A DNA stretch of 43,271 bases from Deltaproteobacteria bacterium (GCA_029210625.1 JARGFU010000036.1:1-43271); one strand, 5' to 3'. Counted from the first letter of the stretch, positions 26,374-36,434 are shown. Translations and numbers: made by a program. The notes: generated by a model from the letters alone, not told the origin.

Positions 26374-27101
26374 AGAAGAAGGGCTTCCAGATCAGCCAGT
26401 CCCCGGAGACCGAGGAGGACCTCTCGGCCTTCTGGCTGATCACCTACTCGGACATGACCACCCTCCTGCTGGCCTTCTTCCTCCTCATCTACGCCTTCAC
26501 GGTGATGGGGGATCAGGGGCGGGAGTCCCTCCTCGACGCGCTGAACCTCATCGACAAGAACACGCCCGCCGAGGAGCTCGACGAGCCGCTCGCGGCCCTC
26601 CGGGAGAAGGCCGATCAGATCGCCGAGATGATGGGCCAGGAGGCCGAGGAGAAGCCCTGGGTGCAGGCCACCGAGTCCGAGGTGACCATCGGCCTGCCCG
26701 CCGGCATCACCTTCGCCTCGGGCAGCGCCAAGCTGAACCCGGCCGCCAGCAAGCACCTGGCCCACGCCGCCCGGGTCCTCCAGGGGCCCGGCCAGCTCAT
26801 CCGGATCGAAGGCCACACCGACGACATCCCGGTCCTGGGGGGGGCCTACCGGAGCAACTGGCACCTCTCGGTGGCCCGGGCCCAGACCGTGGTGCAGATC
26901 TTCGTCGCCGAGGGGATCAAGCCCCGGCAGATCGAGGTGGCGGGCTACGCCGACACCCGCCCCCGGGACACCAACGAGACCCCGCAGGGGAGGGCGAACA
27001 ACCGCCGGATCGAGATCAAGCTCCTCTCCAGCGGCGCGGCCGGGGGGGAGGCTCCTGCCCCCGCCTCGGCCCCCGCGCCGGCCCCCGGGGAGGCCGGCTG
27101 A
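26370..27101 (+). CDS. MotB-like stator subunit, copy 2
   Basis: 243 residues from a GTG that overlaps the previous stop (GTGA). The transmembrane helix carries Asp28 in [17 protein letters not shown], so the ion-binding residue is kept. The OmpA domain follows (about 100-222, [16 protein letters not shown]) and ends in an Ala/Pro-rich tail of about 20 residues. It differs clearly from copy 1, with a longer linker and different loops, so it is an old duplication. MotA-MotB stators usually have one MotB type; two suggest a mixed or exchangeable stator. Confidence 0.9.
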   Translation: MKKKGFQISQSPETEEDLSAFWLITYSDMTTLLLAFFLLIYAFTVMGDQGRESLLDALNLIDKNTPAEELDEPLAALREKADQIAEMMGQEAEEKPWVQATESEVTIGLPAGITFASGSAKLNPAASKHLAHAARVLQGPGQLIRIEGHTDDIPVLGGAYRSNWHLSVARAQTVVQIFVAEGIKPRQIEVAGYADTRPRDTNETPQGRANNRRIEIKLLSSGAAGGEAPAPASAPAPAPGEAG

Positions 27102-27147
27102 ACACCCATTCAGGCCCCGCGGACCCGCCCCCCGGATCGGTTCGATC

Positions 27148-27176
27148 TTGACGGGCCAGCGCAGGCCTCCTATAAG
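27148..27176 (+). promoter_or_regulatory. Sigma-70-type promoter of rplM-rpsI
   Basis: TTGACG (27148-27153), a 17-base spacer, then TATAAG (27171-27176). This is the best housekeeping promoter in the window. Transcription would begin near 27183, leaving a leader of about 70 bases before rplM. It separates the ribosomal genes from the motor-like operon, which ends at 27101. Confidence 0.75.
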
Positions 27177-27252
27177 CCCGCATTTCGCGCCATCGGTGAG
27201 TCTTGCCCGGTCGCGCCAGTTTTCCTCCATTGCATCTTCGGAGCTCAAGGAC

Positions 27253-27687
27253 ATGTCGACGCCAAGCATCAAGAAGGGTGAGATCGAGCGGAAGTGGCTG
27301 CTCGTGGACGCGGACGGGCAGGTGCTCGGTCGCCTCGCCTCGCAGGTCGCCTCCCTCCTCAAGGGGAAGCACAAGCCCCAGTTCACCCCGCACGCCGACG
27401 CCGGCGACTTCGTCGTGGTGATCAACGCCGAGAAGATCAAGCTGACCGGCAAGAAGCTCGCCGACAAGATGTACTACCGGCACACCGGCTACACCGGCGG
27501 CATCGTCGAGACCACCGCCGCGGAGCTGATGGAGAAGAAGCCCGAGGACGTGATCATCCACGCCGTCCGGCGGATGCTCCCCCGGAGCCCCCTGGGCCGT
27601 AAGCTCATGGGCAAGCTGCATGTCTACGCCGGCGCCGAGCACAAGCAGGTCGCTCAGCAGCCCGAGCCCTACGAGCTGAAGTACTAG
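27253..27687 (+). CDS. rplM: 50S ribosomal protein L13
   Basis: 144 residues, normal length for bacterial L13. Typical signatures: [53 protein letters not shown] and [14 protein letters not shown]. The ATG at 27253 is preceded by GGAG at 9 bases. An in-frame ATG further upstream would add 35 residues that do not belong to L13 and would start on the promoter. It is an early-assembly protein of the large subunit, in the usual pair with rpsI. Confidence 0.97.
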   Translation: MSTPSIKKGEIERKWLLVDADGQVLGRLASQVASLLKGKHKPQFTPHADAGDFVVVINAEKIKLTGKKLADKMYYRHTGYTGGIVETTAAELMEKKPEDVIIHAVRRMLPRSPLGRKLMGKLHVYAGAEHKQVAQQPEPYELKY

Positions 27688-27701
27688 GAGTAGAGAGAAT
27701 C

Positions 27702-28094
27702 ATGGACACCCCCGTTTTCATCGCCACCGGCCGCCGCAAGCGCTCCATCGCCCGGGTTCGTATCCAGGCAGGTGAGGGCAAGATCAGCGTCAACAAGCGC
27801 GACTTCGACGAGTACTTCCCCTGGGAGACCGGCAAGGCCGCGGTGCGTCAGCCCCTCGAGGCCACCGAGATGCTCGGCAAGGTCGACATCTCGATCATCG
27901 TGAACGGTGGCGGCCTCACCGGCCAGGCCGGCGCGATCCGCCACGGGATCTCCCGGGCCCTGACCCTCTACAACCCCGAGCTGCGCGGCGCCCTGAAGAA
28001 GGCCGGCTACCTCACCCGCGACGCCCGTCAGGTCGAGCGGAAGAAGTACGGCCAGCCCGGCGCCCGCAAGAAGTTCCAGTTCTCCAAGCGCTAG
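27702..28094 (+). CDS. rpsI: 30S ribosomal protein S9
   Basis: 130 residues, normal for S9. [13 protein letters not shown], the [19 protein letters not shown] core and the C-terminal QFSKR are present; the terminal Arg reaches the P-site tRNA in known ribosomes. An AGGAG lies upstream of the ATG, and the gene starts 14 bases after rplM. Confidence 0.97.
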   Translation: MDTPVFIATGRRKRSIARVRIQAGEGKISVNKRDFDEYFPWETGKAAVRQPLEATEMLGKVDISIIVNGGGLTGQAGAIRHGISRALTLYNPELRGALKKAGYLTRDARQVERKKYGQPGARKKFQFSKR

Positions 28095-28102
28095 TCGCTT
28101 CC

Positions 28103-28117
28103 GAGCGGAACGCTCGC
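28103..28117 (+). terminator. Short hairpin after rpsI, possible terminator
   Basis: CGAGCG and CGCTCG pair perfectly around a GAA loop, starting 8 bases after the rpsI stop. No T-run follows, so intrinsic termination is uncertain. The remaining 150 bases to the next gene show no other clear signal. Confidence 0.3.
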
Positions 28118-28272
28118 ATCCTCGGCCGTCCCCCACGACGCCCTCCCGGGCAGCGTGGCGGGCGGCCGTCGTGTATCCGTCGCTTGTTCCAAGGTCGCGA
28201 TCGACTGTGGTAGTTGGGGGAATTCGCGGGTGTTCTCCCGTCCCCGCCCGACTTCCCCTGGAGGGTCTCGAA

Positions 28273-29745
<1,473 letters not shown>

Positions 29746-31050
29746 GAGCGCAGCGCGACCGGCACCTACAACCTGGTCTGGCAGGGCCTCGCCGCCGAGG
29801 GCCACGGCGACAACGGCGTGGGCCCCCTCTCGGTGCTCGGTGACCTCGACCAGGACGGCCTCCTCGACATCGTCACCGGCCGGACCGCCTACGACTTCGT
29901 CGGCGGCGTGATGTGGGACGACGCGGTCACCGATCGCGCCGGCGCCCCCACCGACGGCTTCGTGGCCCTGGGCAACTTCGACGCCGACCCCAACCCCGAG
30001 GTGGTGGTGGTGGCCGACGCCCAGCTCTTCCTCCTCGAGCACGACGGCACCCTGAAGTGGGGCCCCGAGCTCCTGCCGGCCGGGGCCGGGCAGACCGCCC
30101 GCCGGGGCGGCCCGCCGACCGTGGCCGACTTCGACGGCGACGGTCAGCCGGAGATCGGCCTGGCCACCAACGGCGCCTACGCCGTCTACGACACCGGCGG
30201 TGAGCTGCTCTGGAGCCGCGACACCCAGGACCTCTCCTCGGCGGCGACCGGCTCCTCGGTCTTCGACTTCGAGGGCGATGGCTGGGCCGAGGTCGTCTAC
30301 AACGACGAGGTCTACCTGCGGGTCTTCGACGGCGAGACCGGCAGCGTCCTCTACGAGCAGCCCAACACCACCGCCACCGCCTACGAGTACCCCGTCATCG
30401 CCGACGTGGACGGCGACGGCGCGGCGGAGATCGTGGTCTCGGCGAACCCCTACGGCAGCAACCCGACCACCGGCATCCAGGTCTTCGGGGGCGGCCTCGA
30501 CGGCACCGGCCAGCCGGTCTGGGTGGACACCCGCCCGATCTGGAACCAGCACGGCTACCACATCTCGAACGTCCACGACGACGGCACCCTGCCGATGGTG
30601 GAGGCCGACGCCTGGGATCCAGGCACCATCGACGGCTGGGCCTTCGGCAGCGGCGGCGGCACCTACCGCGCCAACGCCAGCCCCCCGATCGTCGGCTTCT
30701 TCGAGCCCGCGGCGGACCTCGCCGTCACCTCGGCGATGATCGACCGGAGCAGCTGCGACACCGAGCTCACCCTGCGCTTCTGGGTCGACAACGTCGGCGC
30801 CACCACCGCGCCGGCGGGCATCACCGCCGACGTCTACCGGGGCCGCTACGTGGCCGCCCCCGACTTCCTGGGCAGCGCCACCACCACGGTGGCCCTGGCG
30901 CCCGGGGAGGGGGAGCTCCTCTCGGTGCGGATCACCTCGCCGGGGGCCCGCGACGACGTGCTCATCGTGGTGGACGACGCGGACGCGATCAGCGAGTGCG
31001 GTGGCCCGGCCAACGGCAACCTGATCGTCGGCGCGGTGGGCTGCCCCTAA
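29746..31050 (+). pseudogene. C-terminal part of the broken TSP3/FG-GAP lipoprotein
   Basis: 434 codons in the same frame as the N-terminal part. It continues the FG-GAP repeats (DLDQDGLLDIV, DFDGDGQPEIGLA, DVDGDGAAEIVVS) to about 30490, then has a CARDB-like domain (AADLAVTSAMIDRSSCDTELTLRFWVDNVGA) and ends NLIVGAVGCP. The first usable start inside is GTG 29818, but it has no Shine-Dalgarno and no signal peptide, so a separate product would not reach the surface. I read it as the detached half of the upstream gene. Confidence 0.75.
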
Positions 31051-31144
31051 CCTCGCCCTTTCGTGGTGAAGCGCGCGATGGGGCGGTGACCTCATCGTGC
31101 GCTCGTGGGCATCCGCCGTGTAGGCGCATGTGCCCCGGTGTCGT

Positions 31145-31174
31145 TTGATCCGGCGGCGGCGCATCACTCACAAT
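31145..31174 (+). promoter_or_regulatory. Possible promoter upstream of the RHS gene
   Basis: TTGATC (31145-31150), an 18-base gap and CACAAT (31169-31174), four of six matches in each box. It would give a leader of about 70 bases before the ATG at 31251. This is the only promoter-like feature I see in the 200-base gap 31051-31250. Confidence 0.35.
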
Positions 31175-31325
31175 CGAGCAGGCAGATGGGGGGTCGGTAG
31201 CGGGTCGGCCCGATCCCTTCGCTCTCCTCCTGCTCATCTTGGGGGTACGCATGGCGCGTCGGTGGCTGCTGGTGGTCGGTTGCGTGGGGTCTTTCCTGCT
31301 CTCAGTGAGTGGGTGTGGAGATTCT

Positions 31326-31334
31326 CCCCCCCCC
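31326..31334 (+). repeat. C9 homopolymer at a frameshift
   Basis: Nine consecutive C just after the lipobox of the RHS lipoprotein. Length 8 or 11 would fuse signal peptide and body. This is the type of tract used in phase variation, but it is also a classic sequencing-error site. Confidence 0.7.
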
Positions 31335-32001
31335 GATAGGGGTGGATGAGCCCGGATCGAGGCGGCAGTTCGCGACGGGAGATCCTGGGTCGGGCTGTGT
31401 ACCCAGCGGCGTGACCGTCACGAGCGCCTGCGTGGATCATCAGAGAGGTCTCTGCGCGACCTACTCCTGTGAAGGTGGGCAGGGGCGCCTCCAGTGCTGC
31501 AACGACACGGGCCTCGGGTGCGGGATCGCGGACGATTGCCGCAACCCCGAGGACGAAGGGGAGGGCCTCGAAGCGCTGGCCTGCAACTCTGACGGCAGCG
31601 AGCGCACCTGCGACGGCTCGGATGACGACTGTGATGGAGAGACCGACGACGGCTTCGGCCTCGGGGAGGCCTGCGAGGAGGGGCTCGGAGAGTGCCGGGT
31701 GTCGGGTACGGTCCAGTGCGATCCCGAGGACGACACGGGGACGATCTGCGATCCGGACGCCACGCCTCCCTTGCCGGCGCCAGAGGTCTGCAACGAGAAG
31801 GACGACGACTGCGACGGGGAGGTGGACGAGGACTGCGGACCGCCGGGCGGCCCTTCGGGGCCCTGGCCGTATGGCGATGGCCCCGGCGGCGGCGGCGACG
31901 GCTGCGATCTGGTTGGCGGCTGCGGGGGCGGGGCTCCCGATCCAGCGGCGGGAGATCGATGCGAGTCCTCGGATGGGGGCAAGGTCGATCTGATCTCCGG
32001 C

Positions 32002-32004
32002 TAG
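32002..32004 (+). other. In-frame TAG in the RHS N-terminal core
   Basis: RHS proteins usually read S/T-G-E-x-F/V-L-x at this point, so TAG replaces an expected GAG. The frame continues as VFLRRGDLRVPGTGGVPLVFERGY up to about 32160. Confidence 0.7.
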
Positions 32005-32114
32005 GTCTTCCTCCGGCGGGGTGACCTGCGGGTGCCGGGAACGGGAGGCGTCCCGCTGGTCTTCGAGCGTGGCTACCTCTCCCACAGTGGAGGCGGGATC
32101 CTGGGGTACGGCTG

Positions 32115-33503
32115 GTGGACGCCCTTCGACCTGGAGCTGATCCCGCTGGTCGAGGCTCCCGGGGAAGGGCGGTGGCCGATCCGGTCTACTGGTACGACGG
32201 CGCCGGCAACGTCACCCAGGTCGCCCACTTCCTGAAGCTCGAGGTCTCGGGTGTCCAGGTGCCCACGGTGGTGCAGGCGCTCTTCGCCACGCAGGTCTCG
32301 CTCTGTCTGCAGCGAGACCACCTCGGTCGCATCACCTCGGTGGCCCTGGCGACGAAGGACCAGCTCGCGGTCCTGCCGGTGGATCTGTGCTACCTCGTGG
32401 CCGAGTCGCCCTGGGACATCGACGGCGACGCGATGGTCGGAGCGCCGCCGGACCTCCAGCCGGACGACCCGCTGATCCTGCCCCTGCTCACGATGGCCTA
32501 CGACGCCCGCAACCGCCGCAGCGAGAAGCAGGTGCTGGGGATGCGCTGGCGCTACGCGCATGGCCCCGCAGACGAGCTGATCGAGGAGCGGGTGGAGCCG
32601 GTGGTGGGGGTGGGGCTGCCCGGGAGCGTCGCCTTGACCCGCAGCTGGATCCGGGCGGGCGGCGAGCTGATCGCGAGGCGCGATCACGCCCACCGCAACG
32701 TCCTCGACCCGGCGAGCGGCCAGCGCACCACCCGCACCCTGCTCTCCCGCGTGCTCTGGTACCATGGGGACCATCTGGGGACGCCCCAGGCGCTCACCGA
32801 CGAGAGAGGCAGCGTGGTGTGGAAGAGCCACTGGCGCGACCCCTTCGGAGGCCCCGTGCAAGACCAGGATCCCGACGGCGACGGCGCCCAGGTCAGCGAG
32901 CCCGTGAGGTTGCCGGGGCAGTACGACGACGGGTACTTCGCGTGGATCGGGGAGGCCGGTCCCTACCACAACTGGACTAGGACATTCTCGCCTCGTATCG
33001 GGAGATACCTGGAGCCGGACCCGCAGCGGCAGACTCTCCCTTCTACACCAGACCAGGTGTTTTCTTACGCGAATGGCGCCCCGCTGACCGGCCTGGACCC
33101 TTTCGGCATGTATGTTCTTCATGGCACCTGTGGAGCTTGGAATACTGCTGTCGCACTGATTCGAAACCGCGTTGGAACTACCGAATGCAACTCATGCAGG
33201 AACAGGTTTCCGTTCGGCTGCAACATCGACGCCTGGCTGGTCCCCGGCAACGATCCTGATGTCTTCTTTCCAGACTGGGGCGTCTTTGGTTTTCGGGCAT
33301 ACACCAATTGCGCTGGCTTCCGTTCTGGCCCACCTGACTCCCGTCCCAACGCTGTGAATATTGCCCAACGGTTCTGCGGCGAGCCCGTTGTTCTGGCGGG
33401 CCTGATTGTTCACGAGTTCACCCGATGGTGCAGTTGTCAGGGTAACGAGTACGGGGAGGGGCAACAGGCCGGCACAAACACCGAGGTCGCTTGTGGCTTC
33501 TGA
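32115..33503 (+). CDS. RHS core C-terminus with polymorphic tip (fragment)
   Basis: The frame is RHS-like from about 32170 (YWYDGAGNVTQV) to the hallmark end of the RHS shell: DHLGTPQALTDERGSVVWKSHW, RLPGQY, GRYLEPDPQ and the junction LTGLDPFG at about 33095-33114. Most YD repeats expected between N-terminal core and this part are missing, and the two parts are in different frames, so a deletion near 32160 is likely. The GTG at 32115 is only the first possible start. The tip, about 130 residues after DPFG, is cysteine-rich and has lower GC than the core. It ends with IVHEFTRWCSC, which recalls an HExxH metallopeptidase helix but lacks the second His. Such tips are usually toxins; activity is not established here. 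Its stop overlaps the next gene. Confidence 0.75.
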   Translation: MDALRPGADPAGRGSRGRAVADPVYWYDGAGNVTQVAHFLKLEVSGVQVPTVVQALFATQVSLCLQRDHLGRITSVALATKDQLAVLPVDLCYLVAESPWDIDGDAMVGAPPDLQPDDPLILPLLTMAYDARNRRSEKQVLGMRWRYAHGPADELIEERVEPVVGVGLPGSVALTRSWIRAGGELIARRDHAHRNVLDPASGQRTTRTLLSRVLWYHGDHLGTPQALTDERGSVVWKSHWRDPFGGPVQDQDPDGDGAQVSEPVRLPGQYDDGYFAWIGEAGPYHNWTRTFSPRIGRYLEPDPQRQTLPSTPDQVFSYANGAPLTGLDPFGMYVLHGTCGAWNTAVALIRNRVGTTECNSCRNRFPFGCNIDAWLVPGNDPDVFFPDWGVFGFRAYTNCAGFRSGPPDSRPNAVNIAQRFCGEPVVLAGLIVHEFTRWCSCQGNEYGEGQQAGTNTEVACGF

Positions 33504-33849
33504 TTCGAAAGGGGCTTTCGGGGAAGTGGGTTGGGATTTCTCTGTTCTCGTGTTGGCCTCCCTGTTGGTGGCCTTCGTCGTTGGAGTGTTTCTCCCTGCA
33601 GAGGCGACCTTGCTCGGTCCTGAGATCGGAGGTTTCGGTACCGCACCTGTTGCCTCGGAAGTAGCGGTCAGTGTGGCCCGCATCCCAGGAGTATGGGTGC
33701 TTCCCCTGGTGATACCGGTAATACCGTTGTTGGTGCGGAGTACGACGTGGAGGAAGCGATGGACACGTGGATGGATAGTGATCCACCTCGTTGCCTCCAT
33801 CCTGTTGCTTTGGGCGTGGACCCTCACGGTGCAAGCCTTGACGCCCTGA
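33493..33849 (+). CDS. Small membrane protein, candidate RHS-tip immunity protein
   Basis: 118 residues from GTG 33493, which overlaps the last codons of the RHS tip by 11 bases and suggests coupled translation. Three hydrophobic segments lie near 15-35, 66-82 and 93-112. Lower GC and more mixed third positions than the surroundings match the tip and differ from the rest of the window, a sign of shared transfer. RHS tips are normally followed by a cognate immunity gene, and that position is the only basis for this call. An upstream in-frame ATG would lie wholly inside the RHS tip. Confidence 0.65.
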   Translation: MASDSKGAFGEVGWDFSVLVLASLLVAFVVGVFLPAEATLLGPEIGGFGTAPVASEVAVSVARIPGVWVLPLVIPVIPLLVRSTTWRKRWTRGWIVIHLVASILLLWAWTLTVQALTP

Positions 33850-33998
33850 TGGTTTGTTCAGTCCATTGATGTAGATGGAGCTAGGGGGTGTCCCGGGTTG
33901 CTTTGGCGAAAAGGCACGATCAACCGGCCCCGTGGGCGCTGTGTTATCCTCACCGGGTTCGACCGCGGGGGTCGAAACAGGGGAGAGCAAGAGCACTC

Positions 33999-35231
33999 AT
34001 GGAACTGAACGACATCCTCTCGGTCGCGCTGCGTGGCGGCGCCTCGGACATCCACCTGAAGGCCGGCCTGCCCCCGATGTTCCGGGTGGACGGCTCGCTG
34101 GTGCCCCTGAAGGACGCCCGGCGGCTGCCCCCCGAGGACGTGAGCCGGATGGCCTTCGGGATCATGAACAACTGGCAGAAGGAGAAGTTCAAGGAGCAGA
34201 ACGAGCTGGATCTCGCCTACGGCGTGCCCGGCCTCGGCCGCTTCCGCGTGAACATCTTCCAGCAGCGCGGCACCGTGGGCGTCGTCCTGCGGGTGATCCC
34301 CTTCCGCATCCAGACCATCGAGCAGCTCGCCCTGCCCAAGGTGCTCGAGAAGATCTGCATGCACGAGCGCGGCCTGATCCTCGTGACCGGCACCACCGGC
34401 TCGGGCAAGTCGACGACCCTCGCGGCGATGATCGATCACATCAACGCGAACCGCACCTGCCACGTGATGACGATCGAGGATCCCATCGAGTTCCTCATCC
34501 GGGACAAGCGCTCGATCATCAACCAGCGCGAGGTGGGGGTGGACACCATCGCCTTCGGCCAGGCCCTGCGCTCCGCGCTGCGGCAGGATCCCGACGTGAT
34601 CCTGGTCGGCGAGATGCGCGATCTCGAGACCATCGAGACCGCGCTGACCGCCGCCGAGACCGGCCACCTCGTGATGTCCACCCTCCACACCCTGGACGCC
34701 ACCGAGACCATCAACCGGATCATCTCGGCCTTCCCGCCCTACCAGCAGAAGCAGGTGCGCCTGCAGCTCGGCGCGGTGCTGCGCGCCGTCGTCTCCCAGC
34801 GCCTGGTGCCCAAGTCGGACGGCCGCGGCCGCTTCCCGGCCGTCGAGGTCCTCCTGGTCACCCACTTCGTGCGCGAGCTGGTCGAGGACAAGGACCGCAC
34901 CAAGGAGATCGCCGACGCCATCTCCAAGGGCCACCAGCAGTACGGCATGCAGACCTTCGATCAGTCGCTGATGTTCGCCCTGAAGAAGGGGCTGGTCAGC
35001 TTCGAGGAGGCCCTGCGCCAGGCGACCAACCCCGACGACTTCAAGCTGCGGGTCTCGGGCATCGCCAGCACCTCGGACTCCTCCTGGGACGACTTCGAGT
35101 CCGCGGCCACCGGTCAGGCGGCCGCCGTGCCGGGCACCGCCTCCTACGGTCAGGATCAGCAGCGGCAGCCCGCCGCGCCTGCGGCGCCCGCCCCGGGTGG
35201 CAGGGACGACTTCGAGATCGAAAGGTTCTAG
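33999..35231 (+). CDS. pilT: PilT/PilU-family type IV pilus retraction ATPase
   Basis: 410 residues. SDIHLKAG at the N-terminus, Walker A GTTGSGKST (131-139), Asp box TIEDPIEF (Glu160/Asp161), Walker B with DVILVGEMRDLET (199-211) and His box TGHLVMSTLHT (221-231) are all present. The hexamer powers pilus retraction in twitching motility. The C-terminus adds an Ala/Pro/Gln-rich tail of about 60 residues ending DDFEIERF, which PilT usually lacks, so it may be a second PilT-like paralogue. ATG 33999 is chosen because GGGAGAG lies 11 bases upstream and homology starts there; a longer frame adds unrelated residues. No other pilus gene is adjacent. Confidence 0.9.
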   Translation: MELNDILSVALRGGASDIHLKAGLPPMFRVDGSLVPLKDARRLPPEDVSRMAFGIMNNWQKEKFKEQNELDLAYGVPGLGRFRVNIFQQRGTVGVVLRVIPFRIQTIEQLALPKVLEKICMHERGLILVTGTTGSGKSTTLAAMIDHINANRTCHVMTIEDPIEFLIRDKRSIINQREVGVDTIAFGQALRSALRQDPDVILVGEMRDLETIETALTAAETGHLVMSTLHTLDATETINRIISAFPPYQQKQVRLQLGAVLRAVVSQRLVPKSDGRGRFPAVEVLLVTHFVRELVEDKDRTKEIADAISKGHQQYGMQTFDQSLMFALKKGLVSFEEALRQATNPDDFKLRVSGIASTSDSSWDDFESAATGQAAAVPGTASYGQDQQRQPAAPAAPAPGGRDDFEIERF

Positions 35232-35237
35232 GCCGCG

Positions 35238-36434
35238 TCACCAGATCCGATCGTGGATCGGGCGCTGGAGGAGGAGCTCCTCGCTGACCTCCTCGGCGGT
35301 CTGCAGGCGGTCCTTCGGATCCTTGCGCAGCAGCATGTGCGCCAGCCGCGCCAGGTCGTGGTCCACCCCCGGGTTGAGGCGGGAGAGGGGCGGCGGCTCG
35401 GTCTCGAGGAGCTGCCGCCAGAGCTCGAGGGGGGACTTGGCCACGAAGGGCGGCCGGCCGCCGAGGAGCTCGTAGAGGATGACGCCCAGGGAGTAGAGGT
35501 CGCTGCGGGCGTCGATCCCCTCCCCGCTGGCCTGCTCCGGGGACATGTAGCGGTAGGTGCCCACCACCCGGCCCGCGTCGGTGACCTCGTTGAGATCGGC
35601 GATGGTCTTGATCAGGCCGAAGTCCATCAGCCGGGCGTCGCCGTCCTCGTCCACCATGATGTTCGAGGGCTTCAGATCCCGGTGCACGCGGCCGCGGGAG
35701 TGGACGTAGGCCAGGGCGTCGCAGACCTGGGCCAGGAGCTCCCGGATCCGGGTCACCCGCACCGGGTTGTTCAGGCGGTCCAGGTGCGCGCTGGGGCCGG
35801 CGGGCAGGTCCATCGGGTCGAGCTCGCCGGCCAGATCGTCGTAGGGCTGATCCACCGACGGAGCCGGGCCGCTGGCGCCCACCGCCAGGTCGTCCGAGGA
35901 GGCGGCCTCGGTGCGGCCGAGGAGGAGGTCCGAGTCGGGCTCCTCCAGCCAGGCGTCCATGTCGAAGGCCTGCACCTGCTCGACCAGCGCCGAGCTGACG
36001 CTCTCCTCGTCCATGGTCTCCGCCTCGTCCAGCGCGACGGGAGGCCTCGGCGCGCGCAGCGGTCGGTCGATGCTCAGGGAGCCCTGGCTCACGGGGGTGT
36101 CGTGGGACTGCCAGGAGGCGGCGTCGTCGGCGACCCCGTCGAGGTGGCGCCGGATGTCGACCCCCTCGATCAGCTCCATCGCATAGAAGGGGAACTCGCC
36201 GGCCAGGCCGGCGTCGATCACTCTCACCACATGAGGATGATCGAACTCGACCAGGACCTCGAACTCTCGCTTGAAGCGAGAGAGCGCCCGCTTGTTGGTG
36301 TTGGTCGCGCCGGTGAGCAGCTTGATGGCGACCTCTTCGCCGTTGCGCTCGTCCTCGGCACGATACACCTCACCCAGTCCCCCGCGGCCGATGAGGCCGA
36401 GAACCCGGTAGTGACCAAGCCGTTCGGGCCGCAT
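35238..36434 (-). CDS. Hanks-type Ser/Thr protein kinase with a large insertion
   Basis: 398 residues, no transmembrane segment. G-loop GRGGLGEVYRA, Lys38 in VAIKLL, catalytic loop HRDLKPSN (251-258), DFGL (271-274), GTYRYMSPEQ and DLYSLGVILYELL are intact, so it should be active. Between the hinge (YAMELIEGVDIRRHL) and helix E (IRELLAQVCDALAYVHSRG) lies an acidic, low-complexity insertion of about 125 residues (about 100-225), where kinases normally have about 15. It may be a docking or regulatory loop, with several Ser/Thr residues that could be autophosphorylated. Unlike many bacterial relatives it has no C-terminal sensor domain. It converges on the PilT-like gene, six bases apart, and is divergent from the membrane protein at 36528. 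Confidence 0.92.
   Translation of the reverse strand: MRPERLGHYRVLGLIGRGGLGEVYRAEDERNGEEVAIKLLTGATNTNKRALSRFKREFEVLVEFDHPHVVRVIDAGLAGEFPFYAMELIEGVDIRRHLDGVADDAASWQSHDTPVSQGSLSIDRPLRAPRPPVALDEAETMDEESVSSALVEQVQAFDMDAWLEEPDSDLLLGRTEAASSDDLAVGASGPAPSVDQPYDDLAGELDPMDLPAGPSAHLDRLNNPVRVTRIRELLAQVCDALAYVHSRGRVHRDLKPSNIMVDEDGDARLMDFGLIKTIADLNEVTDAGRVVGTYRYMSPEQASGEGIDARSDLYSLGVILYELLGGRPPFVAKSPLELWRQLLETEPPPLSRLNPGVDHDLARLAHMLLRKDPKDRLQTAEEVSEELLLQRPIHDRIW

Larger units (their letters stand above)
31251..32004 (+). pseudogene. N-terminal part of an RHS lipoprotein with a MopE-like module (frameshifted)
   Basis: The ATG at 31251 opens a lipoprotein signal (LLVVGCVGSFLLSVSGC) in one frame. After a run of nine C (31326-31334) that frame soon hits TGA at 31347. 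The next frame continues sensibly from the C-run to 32004: a cysteine-rich part (GLCATYSCEGG), one full 62-residue-type unit with CDGSDDDCDGETDD and CNEKDDDCDGEVDED, a glycine-rich linker and DLISG. One C fewer would join the frames. The frame then meets TAG (32002-32004) exactly where RHS proteins have the S/T-G-E of their first core motif. Beyond it the same frame reads VFLRRGDLRVPG and LGYGWWTPFD, the RHS N-terminal core. It is non-functional as written unless frames are switched. Confidence 0.75.

Noticed and set aside
22588-27101. Motor-like genes as part of a normal flagellar operon
   Set aside because: No other flagellar gene occurs in the window. The FliF and FliG parts are reduced and fused, and there are two MotB genes and a TPR gene.
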